Under the pieces are notes generated by a model that searched no databases, was not told the origin of the DNA, and worked only from the letters and a program-made list of their open reading frames with translations. DNA of 64,000 nt, from the NCBI GenBank assembly GCA_023398575.1, contig JAEWSC010000016.1, forward strand, positions 1 through 64,000, given 5' to 3'. The first letter of the stretch is position 1. Each line of letters begins with the position of its first letter. The translations under genes and the position numbers were made by a program. Below are positions 45,259 through 54,214 of the stretch, piece by piece. Source of the DNA: Bacillota bacterium. GTDB lineage: Bacteria; Bacillota; Clostridia; Christensenellales; Aristaeellaceae.

Positions 45259-46770
45259 TTATTTCACGCTGGGCAGCAGCACATGAAAGGTCGTACCCTT
45301 GCCTACCTTGCTCTCTACCGCGATACGGCCGCCCATGGAGGTGATAATCTTGTGTGTAAGGGAAAGGCCGATACCCCAGCTTTGGGTCATGGGTTTGGTG
45401 GAGAAAAAGGGGGAGAAGATATTGGTCAAATCCTTTTCCTCTATGCCGCAGCCATTGTCGCTGATGTCCAGCAAGGTCCAGCGCATGCGCGGATACAAGC
45501 CGATGGCTATTTCCTTTTCTCGCCCGTCATCAACCGCCTTCAGCGCTTCACAGGCATTTTGCATCAGATTAATCAAAGCTTGTTCCAGGTAATGGGGGTC
45601 CACAAAACCGATGGGTATTTCTGCCGGTAAATGCACGGCCAAGCTGATTTCGCCAAGACTCCCCGATGCCTTCAGTTCTTCTGCGGCACTTTCAATCACT
45701 TCATCCAAGGGGACTTGCTTCATTTGCATTACGCCGTCACGTATGTTTCTGTGTATGTCGTCCAGCCGCCGATACAGCCAATCCAAATGAGCCTGCATGT
45801 TCTGTGCAGCCTGTCCGCTGCCAGCCTCTGAAGTGATTTCCTCCAGTTCTGCGGTCAAGGAGAGGACTTCGTTTTTCATAAAGTGGCAGAAGGTACGGGT
45901 GGGCATGTTGGCTGCCTCGATGGTTTGGGCAATGCTCAGGCTCCTTGTATCCAGCTTGCCGCGCAAAATCGTCAGGCGGTAGGCGGTAAATATGAGCATA
46001 CCGACCAACAGTGTCAGCACATAGGGGTATATGGCATAGACCGGAATATAGTCGCCAAAGAACAGTACTTGGTAGGTGACGATGCCTGCTTTTGATGCAT
46101 AGTCGATCAACAGCCTTGGATGGTCCATGAAAAAGGTCAGGTAGGTGACAGACAGCGTTGTATGTGCCAGTAAAAACACACCCATGGAGGCACGCATTAC
46201 CTTCAGCGGCGGTGCGGAATAATAGCCATAGAATACGCTTAATACACAGGCGCCAAGCAGCGCAATGTTTACGATTTTGGTAACGATGTGCAGCACATGA
46301 TATAAGCTTTTGATCGCCTCCCGCTGCAGGATGTCTGGATACAGCATGGAATAGAGACGGATATGCACATAAGGGTCATACAGCGCAAGCTGCGCGGCAA
46401 AAAAGATGCCGGCAGCAATAAAGATTGCCTTCTGTGCACCCTTTAAGCGCGGCGGCCAGAACATTTGCGACAGCCACAGGTTGCTGGCCAGGAACAGTAC
46501 GCAAAAAAGGTTTAAAAGGCTCAGTACAGTCTGCTTGCTTAGCGGGAAGGCATACAGAAACATGACCAGGCCCCTTGGTATGGGAAAGTACCGCTGAAAA
46601 AGGCTTAAGTGGAAGGATACCTTGCAAACATACAAGATAAAGAAAAAATAGGCCAAGCTCAGTGAAGCCAGCATGGCAATTACAGCGGCAGTCATATGGC
46701 TTTTGTATTCGGAGAAGATGAAATGGAATAAGCTGATTACGGCAACGGCCAGGAGTACAAAATAAATCAC
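45259..46770 (-). CDS. Membrane sensor histidine kinase
   Basis: A 503-residue sensor. The first ~300 residues carry about eight hydrophobic helices and few extracellular loops, so the sensing domain is mostly in the membrane. The phospho-acceptor is probably His in CHFMKNEVLSLTAEL (about residue 313). The kinase domain holds ALINLMQNACEAL (N box), LDISDNGCGIEE (G1) and WGIGLSLTHKII (G2). The start was set at GTG 46770 with GGGAGGCGGA upstream; the longer ORF to 46851 is unlikely. It is divergent from a lipoprotein binding protein that may feed it a sugar signal. Confidence 0.88.
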   Translation of the reverse strand: MIYFVLLAVAVISLFHFIFSEYKSHMTAAVIAMLASLSLAYFFFILYVCKVSFHLSLFQRYFPIPRGLVMFLYAFPLSKQTVLSLLNLFCVLFLASNLWLSQMFWPPRLKGAQKAIFIAAGIFFAAQLALYDPYVHIRLYSMLYPDILQREAIKSLYHVLHIVTKIVNIALLGACVLSVFYGYYSAPPLKVMRASMGVFLLAHTTLSVTYLTFFMDHPRLLIDYASKAGIVTYQVLFFGDYIPVYAIYPYVLTLLVGMLIFTAYRLTILRGKLDTRSLSIAQTIEAANMPTRTFCHFMKNEVLSLTAELEEITSEAGSGQAAQNMQAHLDWLYRRLDDIHRNIRDGVMQMKQVPLDEVIESAAEELKASGSLGEISLAVHLPAEIPIGFVDPHYLEQALINLMQNACEALKAVDDGREKEIAIGLYPRMRWTLLDISDNGCGIEEKDLTNIFSPFFSTKPMTQSWGIGLSLTHKIITSMGGRIAVESKVGKGTTFHVLLPSVK

Positions 46771-46810
46771 GCTGTCCGCCTCCCTTTTCCGCCATCCTAT
46801 CTTGTCCCTT

Positions 46811-46839
46811 ATCTTATCATGTTCACGCAGCTTGCGCAA
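46811..46839 (-). promoter_or_regulatory. Candidate promoter of the histidine kinase-response regulator operon
   Basis: On the minus strand TTGCGC (46834-46839) and TAAGAT (46811-46816) are 17 bp apart, about 40 nt before the GTG. It lies next to, and would compete with, the divergent promoter at 46845-46873. Confidence 0.45.
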
Positions 46840-46844
46840 TTTCC

Positions 46845-46873
46845 TTGTCAATTTCAGCGGGACGGGCTACAAT
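46845..46873 (+). promoter_or_regulatory. Promoter of the lipoprotein binding-protein gene
   Basis: TTGTCA (46845-46850) and TACAAT (46868-46873) are 17 bp apart, 25 nt before the ATG. Confidence 0.7.
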
Positions 46874-46898
46874 AACAGCAAAGGGGGCACGAACCAAC

Positions 46899-48182
46899 AT
46901 GAGAAAGGGTAAAGTGATGGCGCTTGTGCTGGCGGCGGTGCTCTTGCTTGGCGGCTGCTCCAGGATAGGCGGCACGGCCCAGGAACCAACCCATGCACAG
47001 GCGGCCCCTGGCGGCAAAACCACCATTCACTACTACGATTCTTCCGACAGCGCACAAATCGCCGGCAAGGCAGTGGAGGCATTTAACGCACAAAGCAGCA
47101 CAACGGAAGTGGTGTTGCATCTTATCGATAACGAGCAATATGATGCCGAAATCTCGCGCATGATTCGGGAAGGGACAATGCCCGTTGATTGCTTTTATAT
47201 CAGGCAGCCTTGCCAGGTCAATCAGTATTCCAGCGAAGGGCTGCTCATGGATCTGACAGCATCGGTGGCGCGCAGCGGTCTGGACCCGGCCAGCTATGGA
47301 CAAACACTGGACATCATCTCCATCGCCGATACCATACCGGCGCTGCCCCGCACAAAAAGCGTATGGCTTTTGTTTTACAACCGCGATATATTTGAAAAAC
47401 AGGGCATACCGGAGCCAAGCAATCTCACCTGGGAAGAATATGCGCAATTGACAAAGCGCCTCACAACCATCAAAGCGGATGGCAGTGTTCAGTATGGCGG
47501 CTATATTCCGCCCTGGACCCTCAACATTGGCGGCGTAACCGCCGGAGAATACTTGTATGATGATGAGCTGCCCTACACCAAGCGCTATGTGGAACTGTTA
47601 AACCAGCTTTATAACGTAGAAGAAAGCCATCCGGACATCACTCAGATGGAAGGGGAGTACAACCTGCCCAATAACGTTTTTCTGGATCAAAAGGTGGCCA
47701 CCATGGTCAATGGAGACTGGGTGGTGTACCTGTTTAAAAATGCCTATGCCCATCGAAGCAACGCCTTCCGCTGGGGAATCGCTACTCTGCCGGTATTTCC
47801 TGATGTGCCTGGGGGAACCTCGATTGGCAACTGCTCCTACCTTGCGGTATCAAATGCAAGCCAGAAAAAAGACAACGCTTTTGATTTCATTTCCTACTTT
47901 TGTGGCGGGAGTGCGGCCGATATGCTAGCAGATTTGCCGACCTGCTCAGCCTATTATACCGAACAGAGCGCGGAGCGGTATCAGCAAAATGCCGGTGTGC
48001 CAGGTGCCCAGTATGTGTTTGATTCCTTTGTCCGCAATGAGGAGGGGGCATTCATTCGCTACCGGGAGTTGAATATTGTATTTAAGGGATGCATGATTGA
48101 ATATCTAAAGGGCAGCGTAACCCTTAATAACGCTTTCCAAAACTTTGAGGATAAGCGTTTGCCCATACTCAAAGGTGAATAG
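46899..48182 (+). CDS. Lipoprotein sugar-binding protein (family 1), possible sensor partner
   Basis: A 427-residue lipoprotein. The N-terminus KVMALVLAAVLLLGGCSRI holds a lipobox (LLGGC). The mature part is a family 1 sugar-binding protein, and stretches such as SVWLLFYNRDIFEKQGIPEP and LTWEEYAQLTKRLT align clearly with the binding protein at 49582 (CWMLFYNKDLFDAKGLPYP, ITWEEYAELAKQLT). It has no adjacent permease, and is divergent from the histidine kinase. It may deliver substrate to the 50936/51882 permeases or act as a ligand sensor for the kinase. The start was set at ATG 46899. Confidence 0.85.
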   Translation: MRKGKVMALVLAAVLLLGGCSRIGGTAQEPTHAQAAPGGKTTIHYYDSSDSAQIAGKAVEAFNAQSSTTEVVLHLIDNEQYDAEISRMIREGTMPVDCFYIRQPCQVNQYSSEGLLMDLTASVARSGLDPASYGQTLDIISIADTIPALPRTKSVWLLFYNRDIFEKQGIPEPSNLTWEEYAQLTKRLTTIKADGSVQYGGYIPPWTLNIGGVTAGEYLYDDELPYTKRYVELLNQLYNVEESHPDITQMEGEYNLPNNVFLDQKVATMVNGDWVVYLFKNAYAHRSNAFRWGIATLPVFPDVPGGTSIGNCSYLAVSNASQKKDNAFDFISYFCGGSAADMLADLPTCSAYYTEQSAERYQQNAGVPGAQYVFDSFVRNEEGAFIRYRELNIVFKGCMIEYLKGSVTLNNAFQNFEDKRLPILKGE

Positions 48183-48191
48183 AAAAGAAGG

Positions 48192-48232
48192 CCGCCGGGC
48201 ATTGACAAAAGCTTGCCCGGCGGTCTTTTTTT
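48192..48232. terminator. Bidirectional terminator between convergent genes
   Basis: CCGCCGGGCA (48192-48201) pairs with TGCCCGGCGG (48214-48223), followed by seven T on the plus strand. The minus-strand side is less U-rich but could stop the exporter transcript. Confidence 0.88.
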
Positions 48233-48260
48233 GTGTCTGCGAATGGTACGATCATTGCAT

Positions 48261-49253
48261 TTACTTCATTATAACATTCTGGACCATAAGGGATGTCACA
48301 GATAGCACAGCCCAGCAAATAAGACCCAGAGCGATCGGTTTGCCTCCGCTTTTGATGAGTTTAACAAGATTGGTGTTCAAACCGATGCATGCCATGGCCA
48401 TGACAATCATGAATTTTCCCGCTTGCACCAAAAGGCCGCTGATACCGGAAGGTATGGTAATAAAGGTGTTTAAGACGGAGGCGGCCAGGAAATAAAGCAC
48501 GAACCAGGGAAAAATTTTTGCGATACTCCATTTGTTAGTTCTATTTCCTTCCGCTGATTTTTTGGACGTATAAAGCGCCAGCAAAAGCGTAATAGGCACG
48601 ATCAAAAGCGTTCGGGTCAGTTTTACGATCACGGCCAGATCGCCGGCAGCTTTGCTGTAGGTATACCCAGCCGCTACGACAGAGGATGTATCGTTGATGG
48701 CGGTACCAGCCCATAAACCGAAGCTGCTATCGCTCATGCCCATGGCGTGTCCAAGAAAGGGAAACAAAAATGCAGCAATCACGTTAAACAGAAAGATAGT
48801 GGAAATGGCATGGGCGACTTTGTCGTCTTCCGCCTGTATCACCGGCGCTGTCGCTGCGATGGCTGAGCCACCGCAAATGGACGTGCCCACACCGATCAGC
48901 GTAGCGGTTTTGCCATCCACTTTCATCAGCCGGCCGGCGATATAGGCTGCCGCAAAGCTTGCGGTCAGCGTAAATGCCATCAGTACAAGGGTCTGGCTGC
49001 CAACCTGAAAAACACGAAACAGGTTCATATCAAATCCCAGTAACACGATGGAGTACTGCAAAAGCTTTTTGGATGTATACTTGATGCCATCTTCCAATGA
49101 CGCCGGGCGCTTGAAAAAGGCCAGCAGCATGCCAAAAAGTATGCCAAGAACCGGGCTGCCGATAACGGGAAAAGCCTTGCCGATAAGATAAGCGGGCAGT
49201 GCGATGGCTGCCGCGAGCAGAATGCCCGGTAGCTTGTTCAAAAGGTTCGTCAT
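48261..49253 (-). CDS. YeiH-type putative sulfate exporter family membrane protein
   Basis: A 330-residue membrane protein with about ten helices of the UPF0324/YeiH family. Characteristic segments are YSIVLLGFDMNLF, TLIGVGTSICGGSAIAA and WAGTAINDTSSVVAAGYTYS. Members are annotated as sulfate or sulfonate exporters, but transport data are scarce. It has its own promoter and is not obviously linked to the sugar genes around it. Confidence 0.88.
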   Translation of the reverse strand: MTNLLNKLPGILLAAAIALPAYLIGKAFPVIGSPVLGILFGMLLAFFKRPASLEDGIKYTSKKLLQYSIVLLGFDMNLFRVFQVGSQTLVLMAFTLTASFAAAYIAGRLMKVDGKTATLIGVGTSICGGSAIAATAPVIQAEDDKVAHAISTIFLFNVIAAFLFPFLGHAMGMSDSSFGLWAGTAINDTSSVVAAGYTYSKAAGDLAVIVKLTRTLLIVPITLLLALYTSKKSAEGNRTNKWSIAKIFPWFVLYFLAASVLNTFITIPSGISGLLVQAGKFMIVMAMACIGLNTNLVKLIKSGGKPIALGLICWAVLSVTSLMVQNVIMK

Positions 49254-49276
49254 ATGCGATCATCTCCCAAGATTGT

Positions 49277-49305
49277 ATCATACGTCCTTTTTTTATGGAT
49301 TGCAA
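49277..49305 (-). promoter_or_regulatory. Promoter of the YeiH-type gene
   Basis: On the minus strand TTGCAA (49300-49305) and TATGAT (49277-49282) are 17 bp apart, 23 nt before the ATG. Confidence 0.65.
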
Positions 49306-49359
49306 ACAGTGATTGAGCAGAATGCGCACTTACCTAAAAAATTCTTTCGACTTTGATAG

Positions 49360-49380
49360 GGGTGTAGAAAATCTACACCC
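49360..49380. repeat. Perfect inverted repeat with AAA centre
   Basis: GGGTGTAGA (49360-49368) and TCTACACCC (49372-49380) are exact inverted repeats. There is no T tract, so it looks like an operator between divergent genes rather than a terminator. Confidence 0.55.
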
Positions 49381-49389
49381 TGCTAAGAC

Positions 49390-49491
49390 AGGTGGAAAGT
49401 GTGCACGGACACGTTTTCCGCCCATTTCCCGCGTTTTTTATACACTTTTGAGATCATTGCATGGTTGATCGCACGAAAGGTGGGTGTGCAC
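49390..49491 (+). promoter_or_regulatory. Direct repeats upstream of the third sugar ABC operon
   Basis: AGGTGG followed by GTGTGCAC occurs twice: 49390-49395 with 49399-49406, and 49478-49483 with 49484-49491. The two GTGTGCAC copies are 85 bp apart, close to eight helical turns, and the proximal copy is just upstream of the -35. They are candidate activator sites, perhaps for the response regulator at 44547. Confidence 0.45.
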
Positions 49492-49501
49492 AAGTTCCGC
49501 C

Positions 49502-49529
49502 TTGTTGATTTGAGCAGATTCACTATAAT
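49502..49529 (+). promoter_or_regulatory. Promoter of the third sugar ABC operon
   Basis: TTGTTG (49502-49507) and a perfect TATAAT (49524-49529) are 16 bp apart, about 50 nt before the start codon. Confidence 0.7.
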
Positions 49530-49581
49530 AAATTCAGATGGGCAAATGCCCGGATAAGAGATGAATAGGAGGAACTCTATC

Positions 49582-50808
49582 GTGAAAAAGATTCTGTCCA
49601 CCCTGGTGGCGGTGCCGATGCTGCTGACCTTGTTTGCAGGTCTTGCCAGCGCCGAAACGCAAAAGGAAGTCCTGAACTTCTATGTTGCCAGCGATATGGA
49701 CCAAACCGCCAGCGCTATTGCGGAAGCGTATAATGCTTCCCAGGACAAGGTGGAAGTCAAGCTGAACGTGATCCCCAATGATGGCTATGATGACAAAATG
49801 AAAGTGCTCACCACCGGTGACAGCGACATCGATGTGTTCTGGGTTCGCACCCCCGCTCAGGCCAAGAAGTATATGGCCAACGGCGTGCTAGTGGACCTGA
49901 AGCCTTTTGCAGAGGCAGCCGGCCTGGATACCACCCCCATCAAGGCTCCCCTGGAAGCGGTATCTGATGAGAATGGCAGCTACTACGGCCTGCCCATTTC
50001 CGGCTCCTGCTGGATGCTGTTCTACAATAAGGACCTGTTTGACGCCAAGGGCCTGCCCTATCCCATCAACATCACCTGGGAAGAGTATGCCGAATTGGCC
50101 AAGCAGCTGACCTATGAAGAGAATGGCACCAAGTACTGGGGCGGCGTAGCTCCCTTCTGGACGCCGAACCTGGGCGCGGCCGCCCTGGGCGAATACCTGG
50201 ATGCTCCCGAACCTATGGAAAAGACCATGGAGTACATGAAAATACTCCACAGGTTGTATGTGGATGATGCCAGCCATCCCTCCATTGCTGAAATGAGCAC
50301 CGGTACTTTTGACGTTAACTCTTACTTTGGCGCCGGCAACATCTACATGATGATCAACGGCGACTGGGAGTTCCGCCTTTTGAAAACCGATTTCAACTAT
50401 GCCGCCGCTCCCCTGCCCGTATTGAGCAAGGATAACGCAGGCGCAAGCGCGGGTCAAAACTCCGTGCTGTCCATCTACAAAGGCTCTGCCAAGCAGGAAG
50501 AAGCCTACAAGTTTATCGCGTTCTACACCACCTCGGTGGAAGGCACCTCCATCATCGCCAAGAATCATGATGTTCCTTCCTACGCTACCCCTGAAGCCAT
50601 GGCTGTCTATCAGGAAGAAGTAAAGGTCCCCGGTGTGGAATACCGCTTCTCCTCCACCATTCGCGCGGAACAAGGCACAGCCGATTACTATGCCGAAATC
50701 CTGCAGAATTTCTCGGATGAAATGCAGCTGTACCTGCTGGGCGAGGAATCTTTGGAAGATGCCTTTGCCAACTACTACTCGCTGCGTGCGGAGAGTATGG
50801 AAAAATAA
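49582..50808 (+). CDS. Sugar ABC binding protein (family 1)
   Basis: A 408-residue exported protein with signal peptide (KKILSTLVAVPMLLTLFAGLA, cleaved near SA-ET). GTG 49582 is taken as the start because GGAGGA lies at ideal distance; an ATG at 49561 precedes that ribosome site and is unlikely. It is a paralogue of the lipoprotein at 46899. A hairpin follows in the 127-bp gap before the permeases. It should bind the oligosaccharide handled by GH5. Confidence 0.9.
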   Translation: MKKILSTLVAVPMLLTLFAGLASAETQKEVLNFYVASDMDQTASAIAEAYNASQDKVEVKLNVIPNDGYDDKMKVLTTGDSDIDVFWVRTPAQAKKYMANGVLVDLKPFAEAAGLDTTPIKAPLEAVSDENGSYYGLPISGSCWMLFYNKDLFDAKGLPYPINITWEEYAELAKQLTYEENGTKYWGGVAPFWTPNLGAAALGEYLDAPEPMEKTMEYMKILHRLYVDDASHPSIAEMSTGTFDVNSYFGAGNIYMMINGDWEFRLLKTDFNYAAAPLPVLSKDNAGASAGQNSVLSIYKGSAKQEEAYKFIAFYTTSVEGTSIIAKNHDVPSYATPEAMAVYQEEVKVPGVEYRFSSTIRAEQGTADYYAEILQNFSDEMQLYLLGEESLEDAFANYYSLRAESMEK

Positions 50809-50852
50809 CTGACATTCATCTCTAAGGTTAATCTTTAATAGGGCTCTTGCAT

Positions 50853-50884
50853 CTGGCGGACACTCCTTGCGAAGTGCCCGCCAG
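50853..50884 (+). terminator. Hairpin between binding-protein and permease genes
   Basis: CTGGCGG (50853-50859) pairs with CCGCCAG (50878-50884), with inner CACT/AGTG. There is no U tract. It likely stabilises or partly terminates the binding-protein transcript. Confidence 0.5.
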
Positions 50885-50935
50885 GTTAAAACAAGTGGAA
50901 AGGCCACTTCTTCCAAACCAAAAGGAGGACATCCC

Positions 50936-51862
50936 ATGCAAAAAGCCGCCGTGCAAGGCATGCAGCATAAACCAAGGATGAGCAAGGCGCTTCGGCGGGA
51001 AGCCGCCGTGGGGTATCTGTACCTGCTGCCCAATTTTATTGGGTTTTTGGTGTTTACCGCCATTCCCATTATCGCCGGTCTTGTAATCAGCTTTACGGAT
51101 TACAATGGCTTTACCGGCGCATTTGTTGGCCTGGACAATTACGCAAAGCTGTTCCGGGATACGCAGTTTAAGGCCTCTCTTGTCAATAACCTTGTCTATT
51201 CAGCCGCCAGTGTGCCGCTGACCATTGTGGTGGCACTGCTTCTGGCCTTGGCGTTGAACCGCAAAATGGTTGGAGCCAACCTGTTTAAAACCATTTTCTT
51301 TTTTCCAAACCTCACCTCCATGGTGGCGGTGGGCTGTGTGGCCATGCTGCTGTTTATGCCGGAAAGCGGCCCGGTCAACAACTTTCTTCGTACTTTGGGT
51401 GTTGCCGATGCTGACTTGCCCCAGTGGTTCTTTTCCACAAAAACAGCGCTTCTCACAGTAATTATCATGGTGGTCTGGAAACAGTCCGGCTACTATATGA
51501 TCATGTTTATGGGCGGACTTAAAAATATACCGCCGCACCTTTATGAGGCAGCGCGCATCGATGGTGCCAACGCCCGCCAGACCTTCTGGAATGTGACCTG
51601 GCCCATGCTCTCGCCCACCACGTTTATGGTTACGATCTTGTGCTTTATCTCCTCGTTTCAAGTGTTTGACATCATCAACGTCACCACGCAGGGCGGCCCT
51701 GGCCGGGCCACCAGCGTGCTCGTGTTCCGCATATACAAGGAAGCCTTTAAAAACTGGAAGATGGGCTATGCTTCCGCTATCGCTTATATCTTGTTCCTGA
51801 TTATATTGATTATTACCTTGATCCAGTGGCGGGGCCAGAAAAACTGGGTCAGCGACGACTAA
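50936..51862 (+). CDS. Sugar ABC importer permease (CUT1, MalF type)
   Basis: A 308-residue membrane protein. The EAA loop reads EAARIDGANARQTFWNVTWP and is preceded by GYYMIMFMGGLKNIPPHLY. ATG 50936 follows AAGGAGGA. It partners the next gene, and the pair has no local ATPase. Confidence 0.92.
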   Translation: MQKAAVQGMQHKPRMSKALRREAAVGYLYLLPNFIGFLVFTAIPIIAGLVISFTDYNGFTGAFVGLDNYAKLFRDTQFKASLVNNLVYSAASVPLTIVVALLLALALNRKMVGANLFKTIFFFPNLTSMVAVGCVAMLLFMPESGPVNNFLRTLGVADADLPQWFFSTKTALLTVIIMVVWKQSGYYMIMFMGGLKNIPPHLYEAARIDGANARQTFWNVTWPMLSPTTFMVTILCFISSFQVFDIINVTTQGGPGRATSVLVFRIYKEAFKNWKMGYASAIAYILFLIILIITLIQWRGQKNWVSDD

Positions 51863-51881
51863 AGCAAAGGGGGAAGCTTTG

Positions 51882-52736
51882 ATGAACGCAGTGCAAGTGA
51901 TGCCCAAAAGAAAAAAGCCCCTTCGCGCAAGCCGAGTGGTCATATTCCTCTTTTGCCTGCTGGTTGGCTTTTTAATGGTTGTGCCCTTTGTGTGGATGCT
52001 CAGTGCCTCCTTCAAACTAAACACCGAGATTTTTGAAACGCCTACCAGGTGGATTCCGGAAGTCTTCCGTACGGTAAACTTTGAGAAGGTATGGAATGAC
52101 ATTCCCTTCCCTCAATACTTTTTCAATACGGCCAAGCTGGCGGTATGCATTACATTAATGCAGCTTATGACCTGCTCACTGGCCGCCTATTCCTTTACGA
52201 AATTGCACTATCCCGGCCGCGACAAGCTGTTTGTGGCCTATCTGGCCACCATGATGGTGCCATGGCATGCTATTATGATCCCGCAGTTTATCATCGTCAA
52301 GAGCCTTGGTCTTTTTAATTCGCATCTGGCCTTGATTCTTTTGCAGGCATTCAGCGCCTTCGGTGTGTTTTTGCTCAGACAGAATATGCTTTCCATCCCC
52401 GATAGCTTAAGTGAGGCGGCGAAAATTGATGGCTGCGGCTGGTTCCGCACCTATCTGACCATCATCCTGCCGCTGACGAAAACGGGATTGATCACACTGG
52501 CGGTGCTCACCTTCAATACGGTTTGGAACGATTACATGGGGCCGATGATCTATTTGGACAGCGACAAGCTGTACACCATTCAAATTGGCCTGGCCACCTT
52601 CAAGCAGCAGTTCAGCGCAGACTATGGGGCGATCATGGCCGGCACGGTCAGTTCCATTATTCCGGTGATCGTGCTGTACGCTGTGGGTCAAAAGCATATT
52701 GTGGAAGGCGTTGCCTTCGCTGGTGTAAAAGGATAA
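51882..52736 (+). CDS. Sugar ABC importer permease (CUT1, MalG type)
   Basis: A 284-residue membrane protein. The EAA loop is EAAKIDGCGWFRTYLTIILP and the end is VEGVAFAGVKG. ATG 51882, after AAGGGGGAAG, is preferred to the TTG at 51879. It starts 19 bp after the other permease and is followed 30 bp later by GH5. Confidence 0.92.
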   Translation: MNAVQVMPKRKKPLRASRVVIFLFCLLVGFLMVVPFVWMLSASFKLNTEIFETPTRWIPEVFRTVNFEKVWNDIPFPQYFFNTAKLAVCITLMQLMTCSLAAYSFTKLHYPGRDKLFVAYLATMMVPWHAIMIPQFIIVKSLGLFNSHLALILLQAFSAFGVFLLRQNMLSIPDSLSEAAKIDGCGWFRTYLTIILPLTKTGLITLAVLTFNTVWNDYMGPMIYLDSDKLYTIQIGLATFKQQFSADYGAIMAGTVSSIIPVIVLYAVGQKHIVEGVAFAGVKG

Positions 52737-52766
52737 CAATGATGCGTTAGAGTGGGGGACAGTTGG

Positions 52767-54080
52767 GTGAAGAGCTTTGTACGTGTTCAGGGCAGCCGGC
52801 TGATGGCAGACGGCGAGCCTTTGGTGCTTCGAGGGCTAGGCGTAGGTTCCTGGTTGAACCTGGAGCATTTTATGATAGGCGTGCCAGGCTGGGACGGGCA
52901 GCTGCGCCAATGTCTCGATGCTCATTGTCCTCAATTCATGGAGAGATTCACAGAAGCGTTTTTTACCATGGAGGATGCTTTATACATCAAATCCTTGGGG
53001 CTTAACTTCATACGCGTGCCCATCAATCATCACCTGTTCTGGGACGATGAAACAGATACGAGGCAGGAATATGGATTCAAACAAATAAAAAGACTGGCGG
53101 ATATCTGCGAGGAAAGCGGCCTGTATTTCCTTCCGGACCTGCATACCTCGCCTGGCGGCCAGAATCCCGACTGGCACAGCGAAAGCCGCACTGGCAGCGC
53201 CCAGTTTTGGGCGTTCAAGGCTTTGCGAAACAGGGCCGTGGAAGTATGGAGGGATATTGCATTTGTTTTAAAGGACAGCCCGGCCTTGCTGGGGTATGAC
53301 CTGCTCAATGAGCCGGTGCTGCCGAAGGGGCACATTGATCTGCTGAATGAATTTTATCATGACGCTGCCGCTGCCATCCGTACAGTGGACAAGCAGCATA
53401 TTCTCTTTTTGGAAGGCGACCGCTTTTCCATGGACTTTTCAAAGATCCGGCCGCTAAACGAGGATCAATGGGCGTATGCCTATCATTTTTATCCCGGGGT
53501 GTGGGATGAAAAGCTGCTGGATCCCAGCATGGGGGAAGAGGCGCGTCAAGCCGCCTTTATCGCTGCCCTGGAAGAAATCTTGCATTCCATGGGGGATTAC
53601 CATGGGCCGCTTTTGTGCGGTGAAATGGGTTATGAGCTAAGCTGTCTGGACGCGGAATTCGGCGTGCGCTTGACAGAAACCACGATTCATGCGATAGAAG
53701 CACATCAAAGCGCCTGGTGCTTGTGGTGCTACAAGGACGCCCGGTTTATGGGCTTGGTTTACCCGACGGACAACAGCGGCTGGATGAAGCTGGTGAAGGA
53801 TGTCCGGGTGTTGTGGGATCATCATCGGGCATCAGCACTTGGGATGGAGGCGGTGGGGACCATTGAAAAATTGTGTCCCTTTTCTCTTACGCCCGAGGAA
53901 AAATACAGTATGCAATTTATGATCCGCGCAATCGTTGCTCAAAGTGACATCCGGCACATCCTTGTGCCGGCATTGATGAAGCTATCACAAGAAACAAGAA
54001 ATTCGCTGGCCGATGATTTCGCTTTTAACGAATGTGAAAGAAATCTGGGCTTGGAAACACTTCTGAAAAATATGTGCTGA
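52767..54080 (+). CDS. GH5-family glycoside hydrolase
   Basis: About 437 residues with no signal peptide, so cytoplasmic. It has the GH5 pattern: GVGSWLNLEHF, LGLNFIRVPINHH, PDLHTSPGGQN. Glu182 in YDLLNEPVLP is the acid/base and Glu286 in LLCGEMGYE the nucleophile. The subfamily and substrate (beta-glucan, mannan or glycoside) cannot be told. An earlier GTG at 52752 is possible; GTG 52767 has GGGGGA upstream. As last gene of the import operon it should split the imported oligosaccharide. Confidence 0.88.
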   Translation: MKSFVRVQGSRLMADGEPLVLRGLGVGSWLNLEHFMIGVPGWDGQLRQCLDAHCPQFMERFTEAFFTMEDALYIKSLGLNFIRVPINHHLFWDDETDTRQEYGFKQIKRLADICEESGLYFLPDLHTSPGGQNPDWHSESRTGSAQFWAFKALRNRAVEVWRDIAFVLKDSPALLGYDLLNEPVLPKGHIDLLNEFYHDAAAAIRTVDKQHILFLEGDRFSMDFSKIRPLNEDQWAYAYHFYPGVWDEKLLDPSMGEEARQAAFIAALEEILHSMGDYHGPLLCGEMGYELSCLDAEFGVRLTETTIHAIEAHQSAWCLWCYKDARFMGLVYPTDNSGWMKLVKDVRVLWDHHRASALGMEAVGTIEKLCPFSLTPEEKYSMQFMIRAIVAQSDIRHILVPALMKLSQETRNSLADDFAFNECERNLGLETLLKNMC

Positions 54081-54154
54081 GGTCGAAATGGATTGGGCCG
54101 GTACGCAGGTTGGGCCAACTGTAGCCTTAAATTCTGTGCAGCGCATGATGGATA

Positions 54155-54163
54155 TGATATAAT
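54155..54163 (+). promoter_or_regulatory. Extended -10 promoter of the esterase gene
   Basis: TGA followed by a perfect TATAAT (54158-54163), about 50 nt before the ATG. The -35 region is weak. Confidence 0.5.
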
Positions 54164-54214
54164 AGTCGGAGAAGACATTTCCCCAATAGATTGCCTTGGA
54201 AAGGTTTGTGCGCC

